DNA of 64,000 nt from NCBI GenBank assembly GCA_963971575.1, contig OZ020617.1:21475403-21539402 (forward strand), read 5' to 3'. The number at the start of each line of letters is the position of its first letter. The first letter of the stretch is position 1. This document shows positions 56,565 through 64,000 of this stretch, piece after piece. Under the pieces are notes generated by a model. That model was given only the letters and a program-made list of their open reading frames with translations. It ran no database searches and was not told the DNA's origin. The stretch is from Liopterus haemorrhoidalis (taxonomy: Eukaryota; Arthropoda; Insecta; Coleoptera; Dytiscidae). A program made the translations under genes and the position numbers.

Positions 56565-57265
56565 AAAGCCAAGCTTTGCATAATGCTTTTGAGATGGTAT
56601 ATTCATTTGATATCTTAGTCAAAGTAAAGTCTTTTTCCATTGATTTTATTTTCAAATCTAAAACTAGCTACGCAATTGCAATAGCGCCCGAGGATATTTT
56701 GTTTTGTGGTTGCTTCTGTTTTAAAACATTATCTTAAATTAAGTTAAAGAATTACTTGTTGTGTATATACAGCGATAACATTAAGAATATTACTTTTTAA
56801 AATGAAGTCTCTTGCCAAGACTTGTATTGTTAAGAAAGACACAATAAAGAAATAATGCACTATTTCAGGGTTTTTATTTTTGTATATAATTGTATTCTTC
56901 TGCAAGTGTAAACAAGTTTAAAAACAATCTAGTATAATAACAGGGGTACTTAATTTCAAACTTGTAGTTAGTTTCATTGTTTGTGATAACTCTGTATATT
57001 ATGACTCTACTTTTGTTATAGAAGAATAAATAGAACTTTGTGCAATGTGCGTAAGATAAAACGCAATATGAAACTTCTGTTCAGGAAAACACCTGTTGTA
57101 TGTCTCATGTTGACTGGAAGTTTTTACTGGACACAGAAAAAGAAAAATAGCTGTCTCGCACAAAAATCTAAGAGGAATATAAATCAGTACCTGTCTGAAA
57201 AGTTTATAGAAAAATATATATTTTTTTTATCACATTAAAAAAATAATATATACAGTCGGGGACTA
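56565..57265. other. No recognised gene
   Basis: The 66-codon plus frame at 57038-57238 is Lys-rich and unrecognised. ACAGTCGGGGACTAAATTTA near 57252 resembles a Tc1-family terminus. Confidence 0.3.
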
Positions 57266-57268
57266 AAT

Positions 57269-57866
57269 TTAGTGGACAGTACTAATCTTTTTAAACAAAT
57301 AACCATATCTCTTAAAGTTTCTTACAAGGTCTTTAATTTTTTGTTTTTTGTACATGCAGGGTGAGTTATTTAATGAGCAACATACCCGACATATCCTGCA
57401 CAATCTGCACATCTTATCCTCCTGTTTCATCCAATATCTATTTCCTCTCTCTTCATTCCCGCACCTTAGCCACGCAATCCTCCTAACCCTCCCTACTGAC
57501 TTTCCTCTTTCTCCCTTCAAGTAGCTTAGTACCCATATAGTTCTGACCTCCTTATATCTTCCTGCGCTCCTTGATTTGTCTACTGACTGTCTTTTCTTGC
57601 TCCCCCACTTCCTTATCTCTCCTCCACACCTCCTCAATCACGCTTATCCCTTCATTTCTTCTCCTTTCCACCTCTGTCGCATCCACTCCGTATCTCCAGT
57701 AATACTCCTTTCTCATCTCCCCCCATGTGTACCATCTTCCTTTCTGTTCCTCTCTGGCTCTTTCCTCCCAGCATTCCCTCACTATTCTTTTATATGTTTC
57801 ACTTCTAACTTTCTCCTTGTGCGTAACCGCCCTCCTTCCTGTACCCACTTTCATCTTATCCCTTAG
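57269..57866 (-). pseudogene. LINE C-terminal fragment, same family as 52.1-53.2 kb
   Basis: On the minus strand from 57854: MKVGTGRRAVTHKEKVRSET, CWEERAREEQKGRWYTWGEM, RKEYYWRYGVDATEVERRRN, then after a frame change YKEVRTIWVLSYLKGERGKS, VRRIAWLRCGNEERGNRYWM and MCRLCRICRVCC, where the knuckle has lost its His and pattern. The RT is missing. It is collinear with the copy at 52140-53185, with moderate divergence. Confidence 0.8.
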
Positions 57867-58080
57867 TGTTGATTAAATATAATAGTCATTGATTAAAAAA
57901 TAGTAAATTAGAAACAACTAATGAATTTTGATTAGTTTGTTTATATTTACATACAAACAAAAATAATAATGTTCTTAGTAGCTAAGTCCAAAAATATTTA
58001 AAAAAATAATATTTTGTCTTTTCTATGGATACGATAAGCATTTGTTTTATGGCTATGTTGCTTTTGAAATAACTCACTTC

Positions 58081-58213
58081 TTTTACATCGAATGTGAAAT
58101 CTGCATGTGGCACAGTAAATAATTCACACTGTATGTATCTTAAAATCAATTTTGAAGTTACACTGGTAACTGCCTGACAAAAAGATTTATTACTATCGCT
58201 CTTTCTGAGATAG
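58081..58213 (+). repeat. Right end of the TACTCTATCT MITE family
   Basis: ACTGGTAACTGCCTGACAAA, GATTTATTACTATCG and CTCTTTCTGAGATAGACTAT match the last 60 bp of the element at 7756-8156. A left end was not found. Confidence 0.55.
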
Positions 58214-58244
58214 ACTATAAGAAAGTAAACAAGTACACATCTTT

Positions 58245-58545
58245 TAAGAGTGGGCAAAATTAAGTGAACTATGTTACAAAAATAATGTAAAGAGTTAATT
58301 AATATTTAGTTTGGCCACATTTTGCACTGGGCATGATTAAACCGTGTTTCCTGCCACGGTTGCAAAAAACTGATTTAAACCAGAATTTCTGCTGATATAT
58401 TACAATCTGCGGCACTATCTTTCTTAATGCCACCGCACTGATGTTGGATTATATTTCACGAAGCTTTACTTTTTTTATTTGATTCCAAATATTTATTGTA
58501 TGCTTCAATTTTAGTATTCTTCGCTACATTTTTGTACTTTATTTT
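58245..58545 (-). repeat. Tc1-like terminal relic
   Basis: GGGCAAAATTAAGTGAACTA and AGAGTTAATTAATATTTAGT match the 3' flank of the Tc1 relic at 14430-14500. Beyond it the sequence is too eroded to translate. Confidence 0.4.
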
Positions 58546-58981
58546 ATTATCGATAAGTAACGGTTATATTTCAAGTAGATTAAGTTCTGATAGAAAAATA
58601 ATATTTTCTCTCGTACTTCATAATTCTTATGTAACCACTTAATGCTACTCTTATCATATTTGCTTATATATTTATAAGGAAAATATATATTCAAACCATC
58701 CAAGAAAATTTCTGAAAAAGTGTCGAACATATCGTTTATATTTCCGTGTAATATAATTTGCCAGTTAGAGTTAGTTACAGTCACAATAGCAGCAAAACCT
58801 CAAATCAAGGGCTTCAATCTCTGGCAGACCTTAGGTGGTCAGAGGCTACTAAGAATCCCCAGGGCCGCCACGAAGATATGTACCTGGAGCGTTAGAAGCA
58901 TGTATGTCGCAAGAAAGACGTATAATCCAAGAGATGGCTAGATTAAACATCAATATTTTGGGGTAGAAGCGAAGGGAATTA

Positions 58982-60224
58982 TTGGGTTGTTCGGAAAGTC
59001 TCCGCCGATTTATAAGGTATATTAAAAATAAAAATGTCTATAATAACAATTAAGTTTATTAAATAATGTATTCTCCATTTTGTTTTATAACAGTTCGCCA
59101 TCTTTCTGGCAGTTTCATATTCCCACTCTCCTAGAAAGTCCCTGACTTAGAGCTAAAAAACTTCTCCAGGTTCTGTTTGCAGTCTTCCAGAGAACTGAAT
59201 GATTTTCCGTTCAAAGAATCTTGTAAAGAGCGGAACAGGTGGTAATCTGACGGTGCCAAGTCGGGACTATATGGTGGATGAGGCAACACATCCCAATCAA
59301 GTTCCAACAACTTTTGTCGGGCGAGCAAAGATACGTGTGGTCTAGCGTTTCCTGATGGAAGACTACTCCTTTACGATTGGCTAATTCTGGGCGTTTCTGT
59401 TCAATTGCTTCCTTCAAATTATCCAACTGGCTGCAATATTCCTATGTCCTTCCGATCCCACCAACAACAAAGCATAACTTCCTTTGCAGTAATGATCGTT
59501 TTGGAGGTGGTTGATGGCGTTTCATTGGAATAACCCCACGATCGTTTTCGCACTACGTTGTTGTAGAGGATCCATTCCTCATCCCCCGTTATCATACGTT
59601 TGAAAAATGGCTGGTTTTCATTACGTTTAAGCAACAAATCGCACATGGAAATACGGTCCAACAAATTGCGTTCGCTTAATTTGTGGGGTACCCAAATATC
59701 AAGGCGGATAGTAAATCCAAGCCGCATCAAATGGTCGTGAATAGTTGAATTTGATACTCCGAGTCTTTCTGCTATTTCACGAGTGGAAATACGTTAATTT
59801 GTTGCAATTAATACCTTGATTTGATCGTCATCAACCGTGGATGTCCTACCAGAGCGTTGCCGGTCTTCAAGAGTAAATTCTCCCCGTCTAAATTTCACAA
59901 ACCATTCACGCACCGTTCGTTCACTTACAGCCTCGTCTCCGTATACACCACATATCTTTTTCGCGGCTTGAACTGCATTCTTGCTCTTGCGGTAGTAAAA
60001 AAGCATTAAATGCCGAAAATGCACTTGTTGGTTCTCCATGTTTGGACCAACCCCAAATCAACACGATTCAAAAATATATTTATAAACAAAAAGTAAAGTA
60101 AAGGCGAATATGTACCCTTTCAGAAAGTGTATAACTTAAAGAGGTTATGTTATTCACTTAACCTCACTAAACGCTGATACGCGCAATGTATTAAAAATCG
60201 GCGGAGACTTTCCGAACAACCCAA
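58982..60224 (-). mobile_element. Mariner element (1,243 bp) inside the RTE
   Basis: TTGGGTTGTTCGGAAAGTCT at 58982 is inverted at 60224, continuing for about 30 bp (CCGCCGATTT). TA flanks both ends (58980-58981 and 60225-60226). Size and TIR style fit the mellifera/irritans-type mariners of insects. It carries one minus-strand transposase pseudogene. Confidence 0.92.
59131..60039 (-). pseudogene. Mariner (DD34D) transposase with lesion at catalytic Asp
   Basis: From ATG at 60039: FRHLMLFYYRKSKNAVQAAK, VSERTVREWFVKFRRGEFTL and RQRSGRTSTVDDDQIKVLI (paired HTH), an in-frame TAA at 59794-59796, then RISTREIAERLGVSNSTIHD, MITGDEEWILYNNVVRKRSW (first Asp intact), a short internal deletion near 59425, QLDNLKEAIEQKRPELANRK and GVVFHQ. 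There one base is missing (CAGGAAACGCT where CAGGACAACGCT is expected), which removes the second catalytic Asp and shifts frame. It resumes LARQKLLELDWDVLPHPPYS and PDLAPSDYHLFRSLQDSL (third Asp intact) to a stop at 59131. Confidence 0.9.
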
Positions 60225-61113
60225 TATTTCGGTACCGACGACAATTACCATTAATATAGCGTTTGAATACTAATTAATAAGCGTCTGAAGGAATCCGTGT
60301 ATAACTTTGTACCTGTTTCGAATAGAATAATTTGACTACATATGAAATTTTATCCCGTTAATACCAGTTTTATTCAAGTCTAGGCAACAACAAAAGTATG
60401 ATGTGAATTATAATTATAGAATCATTTTATAAGGAGGTGGCAGAAGTGCTAAAATCATTAAATAGGTAAGATTTGATCATCATAATGGGCTATCTCAATG
60501 CAAAAATTGGTAAAGGTAAACAAGGAGAATTAGTTGGTAGTTTTGGATTAGGCGTAAGGAATGATAGGGGTGAAAGATTGCATCAGGTCTGTACTGAAGA
60601 GCAATTCGTAATTTTAAATACAATTTTTAATCTCCCTCTAAGTAGACTTTACACCTGGTGATCCCCAAAAAAATCAGCTGGTAATGTAATCAGGAACCAA
60701 ATTGATAACATTTTAGTTAATAAGAGCTTCAGAAACTCGTTCACTGATGTAAAAACTTTCAAAATCTAGGTGCTGATATTTCATCCGATCACAATCTATT
60801 GGCTGGGACCATGAAAATAATAGCAAAAAATCTTAAAAAAGAAGCAAATTTTCAAAAACTCGTTTTTTTTAATTTAAAAGATGAAACATACAGTAATCTA
60901 CAGGATCTACAGTAAGAAATAGAAATAAAATTGAAGAATTTTCAGATAACAGAGATGGAATTAGAAGAAACCTGGGACAAAGTGAAACGCGCAATAAAAG
61001 ATCCTAGTCTTGAAGTCAAAATGCAGTTAAAATAGAAAATCCTGGATGACTGATATTCTTTCACTCATGGAGCAAAGAAAGCAGTACAAGAGCACGGACA
61101 CAGCTAAATATAT

Positions 61114-61319
61114 TGTTACGATTTCACGGTGGGGTGTGACAGTGTGTATTAATGAAGCATCTGGTTGCTTTTATATAATTTAATTATTATATATTATATT
61201 TTATATAATTACAGAGATATTTTATCTAAAATTTAACTGTCAGTTATTGTGTGTTTTCTCTGGTTGCTTACCCTTTTGTTTTTCGGTTTTCCAACTCCGT
61301 CTAGAGCGATTTCCCAACA
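61114..61319. mobile_element. 206-bp TG...CA insert in the RTE linker
   Basis: The RTE linker reads into AKY at 61110 and resumes YIQNKVEG, a stop, then IRKAKELH from about 61320, so the 206 bases between are an insertion. It starts TGTTACGATTTCACGG and ends TTTCCCAACA. ATA occurs on both sides and may be a short duplication. The TGTTAC start resembles the LTR at 53687. A small solo LTR or TRIM-like element is possible. Confidence 0.45.
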
Positions 61320-61882
61320 ATAAGTACATCCAAAACAAGGTTGAAGGTTAAATAAGGAAAGCGAAGGAATTGCATAGTTGAAGGGAGAATGCAGAAATAT
61401 TGAAATGTTAGACAGCAAACAGTAGTTAAAGATATGAGAGGATCACACAGAACAATTATTCGATTAAAACCGTTCAAACCATGTATCTGTGCTGTTGACA
61501 GTGGACCAGCAATAACACAAGATGAAGTGCGAAATATAAAAATTCAAGCTAAAGATGGAAAAGCTGCAGACCCTGATGTTATCTATCTTATACTCAACTA
61601 CTAAAATTGCTGAACGATGATGGTACCAAAATTATGATTTGTTCAACAAGATATATGATACCAAAGAAATATCAAATGAATGGCTAAAAACTATCTTAAA
61701 AAGGCTTCCGAAAAAAAAAAAAAAAACAACAGCCAAAACTTTTGATGATTATAGGACCATCAGCCAAATGAGTCACGTCTTGAAAACATTCTTAAAGGTA
61801 ATTCGGAACAAAATATACAAAACATTTGAAGATTCAATAGGAAGAACACAATTCGGTTTCCGCAATGCCCTAAGAACCAGAA

Positions 61883-63032
61883 TGTTATCGCTGATATCTC
61901 GCGTTCTAGGGGTCGTACCGCGATCTATCACCCATCATTAGATTCACTGAGAGATCATCTATCGGTAGCGACCAGTAAAATAGCCCAAAATTGATAATTA
62001 GAATCTTTTTTAATAATAAGGATCATTTTCAAATAACTGGGCGTGGTTTAGTTACACATTCCACTAAATTTCATTCCCTCACTCCAAAACCAAAGGTATA
62101 AAAGAAACGCGCTCCAAACCACTGTTCTTCCGTCACTACTAGTCGACTAGTCACCAGTCACCATCTTCACTACTCTCGCTATTCGGCAAGAGGCTATACG
62201 AAAAAAGAATTTATACACTCTCAATTCATCGCCTCGCTATTTGGCAAGGAATCATCAATTACCTCGCTCTTTGGCAAGGCTCATCGCTTCGCCTCGCTAT
62301 TTGGCAAGGCTCATCGCTCCGCTCTCGCTATGTCGCAAGAAACCGTCGAATTTCTACGCCCGCCTCGCTATTTGGCAAGGCATCCTCATCTACCTCGCTA
62401 TGTGGCAAGGAATCCTCACCCACCTCGCTATACGGCAAGGTGCGCCTCCGCCTCTGACATTATTCATATTAAACGGCGCTACGGCCCCGTTCCAACTATA
62501 TATATTCCACGACATTACCGCCGCACATTGCCGCCCTCCGGCACTACCATACATCACTTCTATCCACCGTGCGTGAGCGCTATGTTTAGCCCCACGTACC
62601 ACGTTCATGACGGACTATCGACTTCGCTTCGGCACTATCGCCACAAACACACGCATCGCCACTTACCTCGGCGCTGCCACCATTAACAATCCTGGCGCTG
62701 CCACCTATAACTCATCGTCGATACAACGTCCACGACGGACACCACAACGACGCTCGCCGTCCTTTCTCAACTCCTATCACACTCCTTACCTAACTTTGTA
62801 TCGTTATACTTTTATTTCATGTTTTACACTGTTATGTTTTCATACTTTCTTGTTAAATAAATATATAACTTCACACTTTGCTTTTCATTTATGACAATCC
62901 TTGGAGAAACACAATCTTATTTTCAGACACTAGTGCGACGTGGCTTTTCAAGCCGAGACGGTATACGCGGAACCCAGCATCTGAGCTAGCCTGGGTACAG
63001 TGTTTAGGATAGTCACCTGGGGAGACGTCACA
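61883..63032 (+). mobile_element. Probable solo LTR inserted in the RTE
   Basis: The RTE RT reads NALRTR up to 61881 and resumes in frame with FSIEVLLLRCIDMNC after 63033. The 1,150-bp insert starts TGTTATCGCTGATATC and ends GAGACGTCACA. It has a TATA box (GGTATAAAAG at 62095) and a poly(A) signal (AATAAATATA near 62857) in LTR order. GGCTTTTCAAGCCGAGACGG and ATCTGAGCTA near 62955-62995 match GGCTCTTCAAGCCAAGTCGG and GTCTGAGCTA of the 53687 LTR at the same relative place. A clean target duplication is not evident. Gag-pol is absent. Confidence 0.6.
62176..62442 (+). repeat. CTCGCTATTTGGCAAGG repeat array
   Basis: Eight copies of CTCGCTATTTGGCAAGG or near variants occur at about 62176, 62229, 62262, 62291, 62322, 62364, 62394 and 62423. 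Spacing is 29-53 bp, with CATC-rich spacers. The array lies downstream of the LTR TATA box. The frames across it (for example 62241-62576) only translate the repeat. Confidence 0.85.
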
Positions 63033-63184
63033 TGCGGTTCTCTATTGAGGTACTGTTACTGAGATGTATCGATATGAATTGTAATTACTTTGCCTGTTTT
63101 TAGACAATCATAAAGGTTTTGATAGTTTTATACATAAAAAGCTAATGCAGATTTTAAAATAATCGTAAATAAATAACCGTAAAT

Positions 63185-64000
63185 AAATATTCGTTCTGAT
63201 CGCCGATCTCAAAGCCGCATTTGACAAAGTAGATAGAATGGAATTTATAAATACATTAAAGAAGAAAGGAGTGAGCAGTTCAGTAGTGAGAAATATAAAA
63301 AAGTTATATGAAGAAACACTTACAGCTATCAAGACAAAAAATGGACAAGAATCGGAAAATTTATGGACAGAGAAAAGACTATGACAAAGATGCCCACTTA
63401 GCCCTACTCTGTTTTTACTCTATATCTCAGATCTAGAGAACTACTTAGCAAAGGAACAGACAGGAGGAGTAGTTATAGGAAGGAAAAAAATCTGGCCTTT
63501 GGCATACGCGGACGATTTGTCTATACTCTCAGTATCAAAATTAGGATTGCAAAACCAGCTGCATAGATTGGAAACGTACTTGAGAACAAAGAAACTAAGT
63601 TTAAATACCGAAAAGTCAAAATTTGTGATTTCAAAAAGGCGGCGGAAGAGTAAAAGAAGAAATATGGAAATGGCAGGATAAAGAAATAGAGAGAGTAAAA
63701 AATTATAAATACTTACGTTATACTTTCCAGCAATAAAAAAATGAGAATGAGTATATAAATTATGTTGTAAAGAAAGCCATGGCACCCATGACCCAGGTGT
63801 CGCCAGTAGATAAAAAAAAGGTTTAAAAACAGTTTCCCCATCAAACTTACTATGTTCGACAGAATGGTTCCCGTTATGATGTACGGTGCGGAAAACTGGG
63901 GTTGGACGCAACATAAAATGGAAAAACTACATCAAAAATATTTGAGATGGATTTTAGGAGAAGACAGAAACTAGAGAATGACAAGATAGCAATGAGATAT
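63185..64000 (+). pseudogene. LINE RT of the charged-C-terminus family, runs off the window
   Basis: From about 63195: LIADLKAAFDKVDRMEFINT (RT motif A), a TGA in place of Arg (63382-63384), QRCPLSPTLFLLYISDLENY (motif B), WPLAYADDLSILSV (motif C, catalytic YADD), LSLNTEKSKFVI, then after a frame change GGGRVKEEIWKWQDKEIERV and NYKYL, and in a third frame LTMFDRMVPVMMYGAENWGW and HQKYLRWILGEDRN. The last part overlaps in type the start of the fragment at 53170 (MKLFDGIVKSILMYG). It is 5'-truncated, directly abuts the RTE relic, has several lesions, and its C terminus would lie beyond position 64000. Confidence 0.85.

Larger units (their letters stand above)
58790..63165 (+). pseudogene. RTE-like LINE broken by three insertions
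   Basis: The endonuclease begins ICTWSVRSMYVARK and MARLNINILG (58880-58965), stops at a mariner (58982-60224) and resumes: LINKRLKESVYNFVPVSNRI, SFIQV, MGYLNAKIGKGKQGELVGSF (the GDxNAKVG box, first Asp lost), RNDRGERLHQVC, RLYTW and GNVIRNQIDNILVNKSFRNS. The linker is split by a 206-bp insert (61114-61319). The RT follows: KAADPDVIY, DDYRTISQMSHVLKTFLKVI and RTQFGFRNALRTR, then an LTR (61883-63032), then NYFACF and DNHKGFDSFIHKKLMQILK. Many stops. RTE/BovB-like by these motifs. It ends near 63165 at another LINE. Confidence 0.8.

Noticed and set aside
62176..62442. CRISPR-like array
   Set aside because: Spacers are similar CATC-rich sequences of variable length, inside an LTR of an insect genome; no cas genes.
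62241..62894. Three overlapping plus frames in the 62-kb LTR
   Set aside because: They translate the CTCGCTATTTGGCAAGG array and its flank in different frames; no domain.

Overview
The window is AT-rich (roughly one third G+C), has almost no long single-copy coding sequence and is packed with layered transposable elements. The mix points to an insect with a large, repeat-rich genome: Jockey/CR1-like, RTE-like and RNase H-bearing LINEs, a Penelope-like element with a GIY-YIG domain, several mariner/Tc1 families, PIF/Harbinger, hAT and MULE-type non-autonomous elements, LTRs and a tRNA-derived SINE. The order is not resolved from the sequence; beetle, hemipteran or hymenopteran are all possible. 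No bacterial operon, CRISPR array or phage is present.

Layout. 1.2-5.3 kb holds an apparently intact LINE with two overlapping ORFs. 5.7-8.3 kb is a PIF/Harbinger element with a truncated transposase and a cluster of nested long-inverted-repeat MITEs. 8.6-9.5 kb is a minus-strand LINE relic ending in a 16-bp tandem repeat. 11.9-13.2 kb is a 5'-truncated Penelope-like element. 14-21 kb has a Tc1 relic, two MITEs, a mariner relic, a hAT MITE, a MULE-like MITE with a perfect 9-bp target duplication and a full-length DD(36)D transposon. 25-31.7 kb has a LINE with an RNase H domain, two copies of one SINE, a 290-bp fold-back, an internally deleted mariner and a long-TIR element. 34-45.4 kb has LINE fragments, two copies of a TIR repeat and an 885-bp hAT element with a perfect 8-bp target duplication. 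45.8-46.8 kb is a retroelement with a 14-bp target duplication and internal tandem repeats. 47.2-48.75 kb is a mariner interrupted by a Harbinger derivative. 50.9-51.4 kb is another hAT MITE. 53.7-55.3 kb looks like a solo LTR. 58.8-63.2 kb is a decayed RTE-type LINE interrupted by a mariner, a 206-bp TG...CA insert and an LTR. Another LINE runs off the right end.

Host genes. The best host-gene signal is a minus-strand exon at 37,307-37,557. A splice acceptor is followed by 82 open codons that read like the cytoplasmic tail of a class A (peptide-type) GPCR. The window is therefore probably intronic or intergenic DNA around at least one receptor gene, with upstream exons at higher coordinates or beyond the window. 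A 40-bp micro-exon candidate at 50.2 kb and a cysteine-bearing exon candidate at 28.8 kb are much weaker.

How the pieces work together. Only the first LINE could plausibly still encode its own machinery. The other autonomous elements carry stops, frameshifts or lost catalytic residues, and the MITEs and SINE would depend on proteins made elsewhere. The nested insertions give a relative chronology: RTE before mariner and LTR, mariner before Harbinger derivative, hAT before its inner TIR element.
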